64,000 bases of DNA from NCBI GenBank assembly GCA_947496145.1, contig CANMBS010000003.1:186001-250000 (forward strand), given 5' to 3'. Within the stretch, counting starts at the first letter, position 1. Each line of letters begins with the position of its first letter. The notes under the pieces were generated by a model, which saw only the letters and a program-made list of their open reading frames with translations, had not been told where the DNA came from and searched no databases. The stretch is from an uncultured Pseudovibrio sp. GTDB taxonomy: Bacteria > Pseudomonadota > Alphaproteobacteria > Rhizobiales > Stappiaceae. Of the stretch, positions 26,004-35,723 are shown piece by piece. Made by a program: the position numbers and the translations under genes.

Positions 26004-27308
26004 ATGCGCCACTTTACAACTAGCGCCGCAGCTGCGCTTATGATGAGTGCCACTCCGGTCCTTGCAGCCGATCTTCCCGTTGCGCCGGAGCCTGTAGAAT
26101 ACGTCCAGATCTGTGACGCTTACGGTACTGGATATTTCTATATTCCAGGTACCGAAACATGCTTGAGAATACGCGGTCGTGTACGCGCTGAATATCGTTT
26201 CAACAACTTTGGAGCGGGACCAAGCGACTGGTCAGAAAGAACACGAAACTCAACTGCTACCCGTGCACGTGGTTACCTTCGTATGGATTCACGGACGCAG
26301 ACTGAATATGGCCTGCTTCGTACATACGTAGATCTCTTTGCAACCGTTGATACTCCTGGTTTCATTCAGGATGACAGCTCAGATCCGAACGTTAACAATC
26401 CCGTCGGTTCTTTCGGGGTTGAGCAGGATAACACTGTTGTAACTCTTGATGATGCGTTCATTCAATTTGGCGGCATGACGGTTGGTCGTACATCATCCTT
26501 TTATGACTTCTGGACTGGTTATGCCTATGGTGCGATCACCACTGTTGCATATTCAGATGCGAAGACATGGCTTGCAGGTTACACCTTCGATTTAGGTAAT
26601 GGCCTGTCTACGAGCTGGTCGGTGGAAGATCGTACAGCACGTCAGCAAAACCTCTTTGCTGGTGATTACCTGAACTCTACCGGCTTCAACCAAGGTTATG
26701 GCGGCATGCGCTTCCCGGATCTGGTTGCAAACTTCCGTCTGGATCAAGGTTGGGGTTCTGCTCAGATCATGGGTGCCTTAACCGAAGTTCGCTACCTTGA
26801 ATCATATCCATCAGGATTACTGGGCTGGGCCGTTGGTGGTGGTGTTGAGGTCAACCTACCGTTCTTTACCAACTATATCTCTGGGTTCCAGGGTGTGGTT
26901 CAGGCAACCTTCTCACAGGGTGCTCTGGGTTACGTGAACAGTGACTGGCAGAACGAAGTTTGGGACGCCACGTCTCTGGTCAACGGCATTGGCGATGGCA
27001 TTGCAACCGGCTGGTCTATTGCATGGGGTTTCCAGGCAGACTTTACGCCTGAATGGAACGCAGCGATCCAGGCTTCCTATGCGAATGCACGTCCTAAGTT
27101 CCTCTGGAACCAGAACCAATGGGATGTTGTTGGTAAGGTTGGCTGGACACCAGTTAGCGGCTTTGAGATCGGTACCGAAGTTGCTTACCGCAACGTAGGA
27201 AACGGCAAGCTGTATCCTGACAATGCAGTAAATGGCGGCAACCCAACCCGTCAGCTTGGTCAGCAGGACATCATCTCTATCCTGCTCCGTGTTCAAAGGG
27301 ACTTCTGA
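26004..27308 (+). CDS. Rhizobiales-type outer-membrane porin (Porin_2 / Omp2b-like)
   Basis: This 434-residue protein has a signal peptide ending in VLAADLPVAPEP, the hallmark of this porin family, and the conserved motif CDAYGTGYFYIPGTETCLRI with two cysteines that form a disulphide in Omp2-type porins. The following part alternates aromatic and polar residues as in a 16-stranded beta-barrel and ends in Phe, needed for Bam-dependent insertion. It forms trimeric pores for small solutes. The ATG at 26004 is preferred because it follows AGGAG; the open frame continues upstream to 25962. Confidence 0.93.
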   Translation: MRHFTTSAAAALMMSATPVLAADLPVAPEPVEYVQICDAYGTGYFYIPGTETCLRIRGRVRAEYRFNNFGAGPSDWSERTRNSTATRARGYLRMDSRTQTEYGLLRTYVDLFATVDTPGFIQDDSSDPNVNNPVGSFGVEQDNTVVTLDDAFIQFGGMTVGRTSSFYDFWTGYAYGAITTVAYSDAKTWLAGYTFDLGNGLSTSWSVEDRTARQQNLFAGDYLNSTGFNQGYGGMRFPDLVANFRLDQGWGSAQIMGALTEVRYLESYPSGLLGWAVGGGVEVNLPFFTNYISGFQGVVQATFSQGALGYVNSDWQNEVWDATSLVNGIGDGIATGWSIAWGFQADFTPEWNAAIQASYANARPKFLWNQNQWDVVGKVGWTPVSGFEIGTEVAYRNVGNGKLYPDNAVNGGNPTRQLGQQDIISILLRVQRDF

Positions 27309-27360
27309 GGCCACTCATCAGAACCCTTCGATTACATCGCGTAATCGAGAATACGAACTG

Positions 27361-27400
27361 GAAGAGGCGGACCATTGGTCCGCCTCTTCTGGTTCTCACC
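27361..27400 (+). terminator. Hairpin terminator after the porin gene
   Basis: A perfect stem of at least 12 bases, AAGAGGCGGACC / GGTCCGCCTCTT, around an ATT loop lies about 50 bases after the porin stop. The following T-run is weak (TTCTGGTTCTC), but stability is high. It also separates the porin from the convergent mutL. Confidence 0.75.
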
Positions 27401-27460
27401 AAAAAAATGCTGGTAGCTTGCAATGTGAGTCGCAAATCATTGCGAGCACAAGCTTATCCG

Positions 27461-29413
27461 TTAGTGACGCCCAAACAGTCTTTCGATATCGGAGAGCTTC
27501 AACTCAATCCATGTCGGGCGACCATGGTTACACTGGCCCGACTTTGGAGTTGCCTCCATCTCCCTCAAGAGATTATCCATTTCTTCAGGACGCATGCGAC
27601 GCCCTGCCCTGATGGAACCATGGCATGCCATTGTCGCAGCGACGAGATCGAGTTTTTCTCTGATACGGGTAGAACTGTCGAACTCAGCAAAGTCATCTGC
27701 CAGATCCTGAACCAGAGCTTTGATGTTAAGCCGTTTCAGCATGCCGGGAGTTTCCCTCACCGCAACAGCCCCCGGGCCGAAGCGTTCAAGCACAAGGCCA
27801 ACCTCTTCCAGTTCCGGCGCTCTTTCTTCCAGACGAGCGACATCGTCTTCCGGCAAATCCACAATCTCTGGGATCAGCAGCATCTGTCGGGGTACATCCT
27901 GCTTTGCCAGATCTTCCTTTAGCTTCTCATAGACGAGGCGCTCATGAGCTGCATGCTGATCAACAATTACCAGCCCATCTCTGGTCTGGGAGATAAGGTA
28001 GGTTTCGTGGATTTGTGCGCGGGCAGCGCCGAGTGGAAAATTCTCACGTCCCTCCGGCAGATCATGGTGATGGGCACGCGCATCCGCTGAAGGCGCATCC
28101 ACCTGCATGTAGGTTTGCCTATTCGCTTCATCCGGATGACTGTCTTGAGGTTGAGGCGGCGTATAAGGAGCAGTTGCTTCCATCAGGCCCAATTGAGTTT
28201 CCTGCGCGCCGGGTTCCGGAATATCTGAGGCACTCCAAACCGAGCTCTGAGTTTCTTCAGGGCGGTAAGAGGATTGCTGCCAGGAGTAATTTTGTGTGTG
28301 CTCAGCGTGTCCTTGCGGGGTATGAACTGATGTGCCCGAGTGCACCTTAAAGCCGCCGGCCTGCCCCATTGGGCGGATCGCGTTAATGGCAGACTGGGTG
28401 TTGGCTGTTGAGGCCCGGAAACCAGATTGCACAAAGGCGTGTTTTAACGCTGCTATGAGAAGGCCACGCACGAGCTGACCGTCACGAAAACGGACGTCTG
28501 CTTTCGCCGGGTGCACGTTCACGTCCACCTGATGAGGATCGAGATCAATATTAAGCACGACGATGGGGTGGCGGTCTCTTGAAAGCACATCAGAATATGC
28601 AGCTTTTAGCGAACCAAGCAGGAGTTTATCGCGTACTGGCCGCCCATTCACGAAAAAGAACTGATGCTGGGAGTTTGCGCGATGGAAGGTCGGCAGGCCA
28701 GCATACCCGGAAAGGTGCACCCCTTCCCTCAAAGCCTCAATTTCAATCGCATTCTTGGTAAACTCAGCTCCAAGTATCTGGCCGATGCGTGCTAAATCCG
28801 CGTCATCGCCTGTACATGCGGGGAGTTCCAGTTGCCTGCGATCTGATCCAGAAAGCGTAAAACGGATACCCGGATTTGCCAGCGCGATTCTCTTAATGAT
28901 TTCCGTAATGGCTGTGGCTTCAGCACGATCTGATTTCAGGAACTTGAGACGGGCGGGTACGGAGAAGAAGATATCTTTTACCTCAACGCGCGTCCCTGCA
29001 TTCAGCGCAGCTGGCTCAATCTCGCTATTTTGCCCACCTTCAACTTCGATCTTCCAGGCATGGGGCTCTGTTGCGTGGCGTGTTGTGATTTCCAGACGGG
29101 AAATCGCGCCGATTGAAGGGAGCGCCTCACCACGAAAGCCCATGGTGCGGATATCCATGAGATCATCTTCAGGGAGCTTGGAGGTACAATGACGGCGAAC
29201 AGCTAATTGCAGGTCTTGCTTTGTCATTCCCGCGCCATTGTCGGTAATACGCAATAAGCTTTTTCCACCTGAGGCCGTCACAATTTCAATGCGCGTTGCC
29301 CCCGCATCAACAGCGTTTTCAACCAGCTCCTTAACAACACTTGCAGGCCGCTCAATCACCTCACCAGCAGCGATTCTGTTGATCGTTGTATCGTTTAGCT
29401 GCCTTACCGCCAT
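27461..29413 (-). CDS. mutL: DNA mismatch repair protein MutL, endonuclease type
   Basis: This 650-residue protein has the GHKL ATPase N-terminus (INRIAAGEVIERPASVVKEL, ENAVDAGATR, GFRGEALPSI). The C-terminal domain carries DQHAAHERLVYE near residue 480, the DQHA(x)2E(x)4E metal motif of MutL endonucleases, and CNHGRP close to the end. So it should nick DNA itself, in agreement with the absence of MutH outside gammaproteobacteria. The linker of about 100 residues (340-440) is low-complexity. It is divergent from the HAD hydrolase gene. Confidence 0.96.
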   Translation of the reverse strand: MAVRQLNDTTINRIAAGEVIERPASVVKELVENAVDAGATRIEIVTASGGKSLLRITDNGAGMTKQDLQLAVRRHCTSKLPEDDLMDIRTMGFRGEALPSIGAISRLEITTRHATEPHAWKIEVEGGQNSEIEPAALNAGTRVEVKDIFFSVPARLKFLKSDRAEATAITEIIKRIALANPGIRFTLSGSDRRQLELPACTGDDADLARIGQILGAEFTKNAIEIEALREGVHLSGYAGLPTFHRANSQHQFFFVNGRPVRDKLLLGSLKAAYSDVLSRDRHPIVVLNIDLDPHQVDVNVHPAKADVRFRDGQLVRGLLIAALKHAFVQSGFRASTANTQSAINAIRPMGQAGGFKVHSGTSVHTPQGHAEHTQNYSWQQSSYRPEETQSSVWSASDIPEPGAQETQLGLMEATAPYTPPQPQDSHPDEANRQTYMQVDAPSADARAHHHDLPEGRENFPLGAARAQIHETYLISQTRDGLVIVDQHAAHERLVYEKLKEDLAKQDVPRQMLLIPEIVDLPEDDVARLEERAPELEEVGLVLERFGPGAVAVRETPGMLKRLNIKALVQDLADDFAEFDSSTRIREKLDLVAATMACHGSIRAGRRMRPEEMDNLLREMEATPKSGQCNHGRPTWIELKLSDIERLFGRH

Positions 29414-29612
29414 ATCTGCTCCGCTGGATGACTGAGTATCTTAAAGAAGGCGCTTCAAAGTCTGGTTTGTGACACTTATTGCACCGTTATTCATAGGCTC
29501 ATGAGCAGGGGTTAAACCAAGTTGTCAACGGCCCTTACTCAGGTTATGTGGGTTTGGCGCAAGTATACCTTTTTTTCAAGGGTAGATCCGAGTTTCCTCA
29601 AAGAGAACATTT

Positions 29613-30467
29613 ATGCCCCTGCAATCCCCTATTCACGGTCTGAGCCAAATCGCAAGTCAGTTTAACGGTATCCTTTGTGATGTGTGGGGTGTGCTGCATA
29701 ATGGTGTGACGGTTTTTCCAGCAGCTGTTGATGCTCTGGAAGCCTACAGGCGTGACTATGGCGGACCTGTGGTTCTGATTACGAACGCACCGCGCCCCTC
29801 TCAGGAGATTGAATATTTCCTTAATCAGCTTGGAGTTCCACGTCATTGCTACGATATGATTGTGTCTTCAGGAGATGTTGTTCAGGCGGATTTGCGTGCG
29901 CTGGAGCATGCAAAGGTTTTTCATATCGGACGTAGCGAGAATCACGGCCTGTTTCACGGTGTCAATTTTGAGTTCACAGCACCGGAGGACGCGGAAATTA
30001 TTGTATGTTCCGGGTTTAATGACAGGAGTGTTGAGGAGCCGGAAGATTATCGCTCACGCTTTGAGGGCTACCTGAAGCTGGGGCTTCCCCTGATCTGCGC
30101 AAATCCGGATATTGTCGCAGAAAAAGGTGACAAGCTGGTCTGGTGTGCCGGAGCGCTGGCCAGACTTTACAGTGAGATGGGCGGGCACGTCATTATTACA
30201 GGCAAGCCTTACAGCCCTATCTATGAGATGGCCTGCACAAAGCTGGATGCACTTGCAGGCAGATCTTTTGAGAAAACAGAGATACTGGCAATTGGTGATG
30301 GACTTCCCACCGATATTAAAGGCGCAAATGCTCAGGGGATTCCCAGTCTCTTTCTGACTGATGGCATTCATGCGGCAGATCTTGCAGGTGATGCAGAAGC
30401 CGTTCATCGGATGCTTGAAAACGAAGGGCTACAGACACACAGCTTTATGGGGCGCCTCAGCTGGTAG
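29613..30467 (+). CDS. HAD-superfamily class IIA hydrolase (TIGR01459 type)
   Basis: This 284-residue protein shows HAD motif I as ILCDVWGVLHNGVTVFP (the DxWGVLH form of class IIA, where the nucleophile Asp is followed by VWG), motif II as VLITNAPRPS, the motif III lysine in ITGKPYSPIYEMA and motif IV as GDGLPTDIKGA. The capped C2 fold resembles NagD and phosphoglycolate phosphatases. TIGR01459 proteins of alphaproteobacteria have no confirmed substrate. It is expressed on its own between mutL and cheZ. Confidence 0.88.
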   Translation: MPLQSPIHGLSQIASQFNGILCDVWGVLHNGVTVFPAAVDALEAYRRDYGGPVVLITNAPRPSQEIEYFLNQLGVPRHCYDMIVSSGDVVQADLRALEHAKVFHIGRSENHGLFHGVNFEFTAPEDAEIIVCSGFNDRSVEEPEDYRSRFEGYLKLGLPLICANPDIVAEKGDKLVWCAGALARLYSEMGGHVIITGKPYSPIYEMACTKLDALAGRSFEKTEILAIGDGLPTDIKGANAQGIPSLFLTDGIHAADLAGDAEAVHRMLENEGLQTHSFMGRLSW

Positions 30468-30539
30468 TTTTTTGGCAGCTTGTCATCTGCGCGTGACATA
30501 TTGCTGCTTTGTCTTCACTGACGCAGGTTTGTGCTGGTG

Positions 30540-31214
30540 TTAAGCGAATAGTTTATCGATATCGTCCTGTTGCACATCTCCCAGCAGAGCGTCGATCTCG
30601 TCCTGCGAGACCCCCTCACCCTCATGCTGCGGGCCGTGCAGAATCAGTTCACGCTTGCGGCGCTCTTCTTCAGTTTCTTCTGCCTTTTGGTCTGAGTGAC
30701 TTTCGTGCTCCAGACGCAAGCGCTCAACAAAGCTGGAAACACGCTCGTCAATGGTGTTCAGCGTACTAACAACTTTAGAGATTCGCTGCCCGGTGATGTC
30801 CTGAAATGCACATGCCTGAAAGATTTCCATCACCTGCATGTTTACTGTGTCCGCATAGGCTTCTGAATCTTCAGGATCAGCGGCCATAATTGCTTCGGCT
30901 GCCTCCATAATGGTGTGCGTTGCTTCTTCTGTTGAAGAAACAATGGCGTCCAGCTCCCGACCAGCTTCAGGGATATGATTTTCCCTCATATCAGCGACGC
31001 GCAAATTGCTGATCTCTGCCTTCATCTGGGCAATTTCAGCACCAATTTCAGCAAGCTCTCTTGTAACAGCGGGCTGGGCTTGCTCGATCAGGTCGCCAAC
31101 GGAACCCGTCATGACTTCAGCAAGGTCCATGACGTCGGTCAGGGTGACTTCGTTCGTCTTTTCGCGGTTTTCTTCCAGAAAATCGATAAGTTGCTGAATA
31201 TCTAATTTACTCAA
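30540..31214 (-). CDS. cheZ: Chemotaxis phosphatase CheZ
   Basis: This 224-residue helical protein has the CheZ active-site segment ACAFQDITGQRISKV near residue 135, where the Gln of DxTGQ removes the phosphate from CheY-P. Long amphipathic helices on both sides form the four-helix bundle, an acidic and basic linker follows and the C-terminus QQDDIDKLFA is the peptide that docks CheY. The start is TTG at 31214 after AGGGAAGAG. It lies 177 bases downstream of a cheY gene on the same strand, its expected substrate. Confidence 0.9.
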   Translation of the reverse strand: MSKLDIQQLIDFLEENREKTNEVTLTDVMDLAEVMTGSVGDLIEQAQPAVTRELAEIGAEIAQMKAEISNLRVADMRENHIPEAGRELDAIVSSTEEATHTIMEAAEAIMAADPEDSEAYADTVNMQVMEIFQACAFQDITGQRISKVVSTLNTIDERVSSFVERLRLEHESHSDQKAEETEEERRKRELILHGPQHEGEGVSQDEIDALLGDVQQDDIDKLFA

Positions 31215-31391
31215 GACAGTACTCTTCCCTTAATCAGAAGTAGGGAACGTCTCCTCCAGCAGACCTATGATGTCTGTCAGGTACGAGATCTTCCGGTGTT
31301 TTGCCGGTCATCAGGGTGCACAAAAGGGTTGGGGCACGCTCGACATGACGTCCTTACCCCAGCCCGTAAACTTAAAATGTACGCAAGCAAA

Positions 31392-31775
31392 TCAGTCAGC
31401 AAAAACTGCTTCGATTTTACCCTTCAGAGTTTGCGCATTAAACGGCTTAACGATGTAGTTGTTTACGCCTGCTTTTTTTGCAGCGATCACGTTTTCCGTT
31501 TTAGATTCAGCTGTAACCATAATAAATGGCGTCTTACACAAAGCTGCATCCTGTCTAACCTGCTTGAGCAGCTCATAACCAGTCATCGGCTCCATGTTCC
31601 AGTCCGAGATAACCAGGCCATAACGGCGCTGTTTCATCTTCTCATAGGCCTCGGTGCCATCAGCCGCATCATCGATATCCGTAAAGCCAAGTTGCTTCAA
31701 CAAGTTCCGGATGATTCGAATCATGGTCTTATAATCATCGACAACCAAAATTGGCATCTGAAGATCAAGGGCCAT
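31392..31775 (-). CDS. CheY-type single-domain response regulator
   Basis: This 127-residue receiver domain has the acidic pair VVDDY at 10-14, the phospho-acceptor Asp in VISDWNMEPMTG near 55, the Thr in MVTAES near 85 and the Lys in IVKPFNA near 107. It is complete and lacks an output domain, so it should bind the flagellar switch when phosphorylated by CheA. The ATG at 31775 follows GGAG; the frame continues to 31835. Neighbouring cheZ supports the role. No other che or fli genes lie in this window. Confidence 0.92.
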   Translation of the reverse strand: MALDLQMPILVVDDYKTMIRIIRNLLKQLGFTDIDDAADGTEAYEKMKQRRYGLVISDWNMEPMTGYELLKQVRQDAALCKTPFIMVTAESKTENVIAAKKAGVNNYIVKPFNAQTLKGKIEAVFAD

Positions 31776-32056
31776 GTACAACTCCATATTCTCAAGAGGC
31801 TGCCGCTTCCTCTCTGCTATATTTACGGCGACCACGACATCTTATTGGTCACACCGAATGCAGGTGTCCTACCTAGAAAAGGGGTCCCTACCAATTCAAC
31901 TTAAGCGAAATTAACCGCGCTATGTTATAGTTAGGTTAATTTCTACAACACGATTTCAATAGAGCTAAAAGCCTAATTGTATTTTATAGGCTTGCCTCCT
32001 AGCTTTTCCGCGCATTTTACGGGCAATATTGCCTGTGGTTAATCCGAGGAAACACG

Positions 32057-32503
32057 ATGCTAAGCCTCCGTCCGCTTGCCTATGAAGACCTAACAGTCGG
32101 TATGACTGAAGTATTTGTTAAGCACGTCAGCTCTCAGGACATTGTTGGATTCGCCGAGGTTTCCGGTGATCGAAACCCGATACATCTTTCCGAGCATTTT
32201 GCTGCAAAAACCCCATTTAAAAACCGTATTGCTCACGGTCTTTATACTGCGAGCCTTATCTCAGCCGTACTTGGAACGCGCTTACCGGGACCAGGTGCAA
32301 TTTATTTATCTCAATCTTTAAATTTTCGCGCACCTGTGTATATCGGCGACGATATTGAGGTTCGCGTCAGCGTTGCAGAGCTGATTGAAAAGGGCAACCG
32401 GGCACGACTGGACTGTAAATGTCTTGTGGAAGGAAAAGTGGTGCTTGAAGGTGAAGCCATGGTTAAAGTACCTTCTCAAGCGGAAATGGATATCCCGCTC
32501 TGA
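32057..32503 (+). CDS. MaoC-family (R)-specific enoyl-CoA hydratase
   Basis: This 148-residue single hotdog domain has the hydratase catalytic signature FAEVSGDRNPIHLSEHFA (Asp and His near residues 38-43), followed by the GLYTASLISAVLGTRLPGPG segment. It would hydrate trans-2-enoyl-CoA to (R)-3-hydroxyacyl-CoA, feeding polyhydroxyalkanoate or fatty-acid pathways. The ATG follows CCGAGGAAAC. It is divergent from cheY and upstream of ribF, neither of which is functionally linked. Confidence 0.9.
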   Translation: MLSLRPLAYEDLTVGMTEVFVKHVSSQDIVGFAEVSGDRNPIHLSEHFAAKTPFKNRIAHGLYTASLISAVLGTRLPGPGAIYLSQSLNFRAPVYIGDDIEVRVSVAELIEKGNRARLDCKCLVEGKVVLEGEAMVKVPSQAEMDIPL

Positions 32504-32636
32504 CCTCAGGTTTCATGCGCAAAACTATCAGTTTCCTGTGCTCCACCCGTCAAACCTTAACTGAAAAGCTTGACGAGACGACCTTCTCGCGGCACCGTCT
32601 CGCCAAATTCTAATCATTAAGCGGGAAGTATAATTC

Positions 32637-33638
32637 ATGGGTGAGCCGATCAAGCAGGCGCATTCTTTTCAGCACATAACCGACCTTGAGCAGTTTCCGG
32701 ATAAGTTGCGCGGCGGGGTTGTAGCGATTGGAAATTTTGATGGTGTCCATCGCGGACACCGGGCCGTGCTTGATTTAGCTCGTGATGAAGCTGCCAAGCG
32801 GGGCGTCCCTGCCCTTGCCATGACGTTTGAACCGCACCCGCGTACATTTTTCCGCCCAAGTCATCCTGTTTTCCGGCTGTCTCCAAGCCATATAAAGACG
32901 GAGATTTTGGAGGCGGAAAAGCTGGATGGGGTTATTGAGCTTGCTTTTACAAAAGAATTTGCAAGTATGCCAGCAGAGGACTTTGTGAAAGAGATTCTGG
33001 TGAACCGTCTGGGCATCTCCCAGAGCATTACCGGATATGATTTCCATTTTGGCAAAGGGCGTAAGGGGACCCCTGAGTTCCTGCGGGATGCGGGTAAGGC
33101 CCATGGCTTTACCGTTACTATCGTGGGTGCTGAAGGGGATGAAGGAGGTACTGTGATTTCTTCCAGTCGTATTCGTGCTGCCCTTGCAGAAGGGGATCTT
33201 GCGCTTGCCAATGGTTTGCTTGGCTATCGTTACTTCATTGAGTCCACTGTACAACACGGCGAGAAACGAGGCCGTGATCTGGGGTACCCGACTGCAAACA
33301 TGAAGCTTGCCGACAACAGCGAGCTGAGAGAAGGCGTTTATGCGGTTCAAATCAAGATTGACGGTGTCATGCATGATGGCGTTGCCAGTTTTGGTCGTCG
33401 CCCAACGTTTGATGATGGAGCTCCGCTGTTAGAAGTGCATGTCTTCGACTTTAGCGGCGATCTTTACGACAAACAGGTCACGGTTTGCTTCATCGGGTTT
33501 ATCCGTCCCGAGTTAAAGTTTGACGGTATTGATGCGCTCATAGAGCAAATGGACCGGGACAGCGCTGAGGCGCGGGCAATGATTGCTTCTATGCAGCCGC
33601 TCTCCCATCTGGACCAGATGCTCAACGCGGACGACTAA
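32637..33638 (+). CDS. ribF: Bifunctional riboflavin kinase / FAD synthetase RibF
   Basis: This 333-residue enzyme makes FMN and then FAD. The N-terminal FAD synthetase part has VVAIGNFDGVHRGHRAVL (about residues 29-46, with the GxFDGxHxGH nucleotidyltransferase motif) and a later ISSSRIR. The C-terminal kinase has KRGRDLGYPTANM near residue 210 and GVASFGRRPTF near 247. No FMN riboswitch is evident upstream. The DMT gene starts 16 bases downstream. Confidence 0.96.
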   Translation: MGEPIKQAHSFQHITDLEQFPDKLRGGVVAIGNFDGVHRGHRAVLDLARDEAAKRGVPALAMTFEPHPRTFFRPSHPVFRLSPSHIKTEILEAEKLDGVIELAFTKEFASMPAEDFVKEILVNRLGISQSITGYDFHFGKGRKGTPEFLRDAGKAHGFTVTIVGAEGDEGGTVISSSRIRAALAEGDLALANGLLGYRYFIESTVQHGEKRGRDLGYPTANMKLADNSELREGVYAVQIKIDGVMHDGVASFGRRPTFDDGAPLLEVHVFDFSGDLYDKQVTVCFIGFIRPELKFDGIDALIEQMDRDSAEARAMIASMQPLSHLDQMLNADD

Positions 33639-33654
33639 ATCAGAAAGAAACTCC

Positions 33655-34584
33655 ATGACATCAGCGGTCTCGCGAACCAGCACAGATAACGTGTTACACG
33701 GCGTACTGCTGATGGTATGTGGAGTGTTTATCCTATCGAGCACGGATGGGATGGTGAAGTATCTTACCGGGCTCTTTTCTCCTCTCATGGTTTCATTTAT
33801 CCGCTTTGCTGTACATCTTGCCATTATTATGGCTGTTGCTTCTTTTCACAAAAGAAGCTGGCGTAGCCTTCTGGAAGAGACCACACCACTTCTGTTCTTT
33901 CGCGGTCTGCTGTCAGCTGTTGCAACTGTTCTTGTTGTATTTGGCCTGAAGTACCTTCCTATCACGGATGCAACCGCTATTTTCTTTGTGCAGCCCGTTG
34001 TTCTTGTGGTGCTTTCTGCAGTTATCCTAAAGGAAAAGGTAGGCGCGAAACGCTGGCTGGCTGTACTCATTGGCTTTTTGGGTGTTCTTGTCATTATGCG
34101 ACCGGGCACAGGTGTTTTCCAACCGGCAAGCCTGCTCATTCTGGCTTCGGCCTGCGCTGTTGCCGGTTACAGTTTGCTGACACGCAAGATTTCCGGACAA
34201 GCCTCGCAACTGGCAATTCAGTTTTCTACAGGACTTGTAAGCAGCCTTTTCATTTTGCCGCTCATTTTTCTGGCGTGGCTTACCGGCTTTGGCGGTGAGC
34301 TGGTACTCGCAGATCAGCAAACTAACTTTGTCCTGCCTGTAGTTCTTCTTTTCTGCTTAGGGGCAGCAGGTTTGATTGCGCATGTCTTGATTGTCAAAGC
34401 CTTTGAAAGAGCACCTGCCTCTGTGCTTGCGCCTGTCAATTACGTTGAAATAATCTCCGCAACTATAATAGGTTATTTTATGTTCAATGAAGTTCCGGAT
34501 GAGTTTGTCTGGGCTGGCGTTGGCCTGCTTGTATGTTGTGGCCTGATACTGGCGAATGCGGAGCGCAAACCTGCAACCTCATAA
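33655..34584 (+). CDS. DMT-superfamily transporter (EamA), copy 1
   Basis: This 309-residue protein has ten predicted membrane helices in two EamA repeats. The first contains GMVKYLTGLFSPLMVSFIRF and TDATAIFFVQPVVLVVLSAV, the second ends with APASVLAPVNYVEIISATI and GEMA-like aliphatic helices. The family exports metabolites or takes up small organic compounds; substrate unknown. The ATG at 33655 is preferred over the upstream part of the open frame that overlaps ribF. It is followed by a close paralogue. Confidence 0.9.
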   Translation: MTSAVSRTSTDNVLHGVLLMVCGVFILSSTDGMVKYLTGLFSPLMVSFIRFAVHLAIIMAVASFHKRSWRSLLEETTPLLFFRGLLSAVATVLVVFGLKYLPITDATAIFFVQPVVLVVLSAVILKEKVGAKRWLAVLIGFLGVLVIMRPGTGVFQPASLLILASACAVAGYSLLTRKISGQASQLAIQFSTGLVSSLFILPLIFLAWLTGFGGELVLADQQTNFVLPVVLLFCLGAAGLIAHVLIVKAFERAPASVLAPVNYVEIISATIIGYFMFNEVPDEFVWAGVGLLVCCGLILANAERKPATS

Positions 34585-34748
34585 TATTGAGGGGCGCAAC
34601 ATCGATTCTTTAGATAACCGCACTGAATAGCCTGTTTCAGGGCGGTTCTTTTTCTTGCGCAAGACGGAAGCCGGTGCGTCAATATAGGCTCTTACCCTCA
34701 TCGCAGACTTTGATATGTCAGCGTATCCCCCCATTATCCGAGAGCACT

Positions 34749-35723
34749 ATGACAACAACAATCGCCTCGACAACTCGTCATTCAGCTAATGCTGGTCTGC
34801 ACGGTATCCTGTTTATGGTTGCCGGCATGTCTCTGGCTCCCTTGATGGATGGCACTGCCAAGTACCTGAGTAGCTATATCTCACCTGTTGAGGTATCGCT
34901 TGGCCGTTTTCTCTGTCAGGCGCTCATCGTTCTTGTAATTGCGCTTTTCATGGGGCGGTCATTGAACTCCCTGATGAAAGAAGTAAACCGCATTCAGCTG
35001 ATCCGCGGCGCGTGTCTGGCGATCTGTTCCATCTTCTTTTTCAGTGCGCTGAAATACATGCCGCTGGCTGATGCTATTGCCATATTCTTCGTGCAACCCA
35101 TGATCCTGACAGTTCTTTCCGCCCTTGTGCTAAAGGAAAAAGTCGGAATCCGCAGGTGGTCAGCCGTTGTTGTGGGCATGGTGGGTGCGCTCATTATCAT
35201 CCGTCCCGGCTCCAGTGCGCTGGGGTGGCCTTCCCTGCTGCCGCTGGCGGCTGCCACTTCCTTTGCTGTTTATCTTGTTCTGACCCGCAAGCTGGCAGGC
35301 AGCGCTTCTTTGCTTGGCATTCAGTTTGCGACGGGCGTCGCAGGGGTTCTGACGCTCACACCGATTATGATTATTGCCAGTGCGCTTGGCTTTGAAGCCG
35401 CCGGATGGACAATGCCAGAACTTCCCCATCTGCCACTGTTTGTGATGATGGGCATTATCTCGTTTGCTTCACATGGCTGTATTGTTATGGCGTTTGACCG
35501 TGCCCCGGCCTCAGTCCTTGCACCGCTCAGCTATACGGAGATCATCAGCGCAACCATTGTTGGCTTTGTGCTGTTTGGTGATGTCCCGGATATGTATGTG
35601 TGGCTGGGCGTTGCGTTGATTGCAGGCGGCGGACTTTACATTGCTCATCGGGAGCGGACCGCAGCAAGGCGTCTGGCGGAAAGTGAAGAACTGGTCGACA
35701 GCTCACCCAAGCGTCATTACTGA
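34749..35723 (+). CDS. DMT-superfamily transporter (EamA), copy 2
   Basis: This 324-residue protein is a clear paralogue of the preceding gene: both share DGTAKYLSSYIS-like, ADAIAIFFVQPMILTVLSALVLKEKVG-like and APASVLAPLSYTEIISATIV-like segments in the same order. Ten membrane helices in two EamA repeats are visible. The tail RRLAESEELVDSSPKRHY is cytoplasmic and charged. Both copies are intact, so they may have different substrates or form a two-gene system. Confidence 0.9.
   Translation: MTTTIASTTRHSANAGLHGILFMVAGMSLAPLMDGTAKYLSSYISPVEVSLGRFLCQALIVLVIALFMGRSLNSLMKEVNRIQLIRGACLAICSIFFFSALKYMPLADAIAIFFVQPMILTVLSALVLKEKVGIRRWSAVVVGMVGALIIIRPGSSALGWPSLLPLAAATSFAVYLVLTRKLAGSASLLGIQFATGVAGVLTLTPIMIIASALGFEAAGWTMPELPHLPLFVMMGIISFASHGCIVMAFDRAPASVLAPLSYTEIISATIVGFVLFGDVPDMYVWLGVALIAGGGLYIAHRERTAARRLAESEELVDSSPKRHY

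Noticed and set aside
31901-31914. Possible CtrA site upstream of cheY
   Set aside because: TTAA-N6-TTAA has a spacer one base shorter than the CtrA consensus (N7); AT-rich chance match is likely.
32504-32636. FMN riboswitch upstream of ribF
   Set aside because: The gap is short and lacks the conserved RFN element segments.
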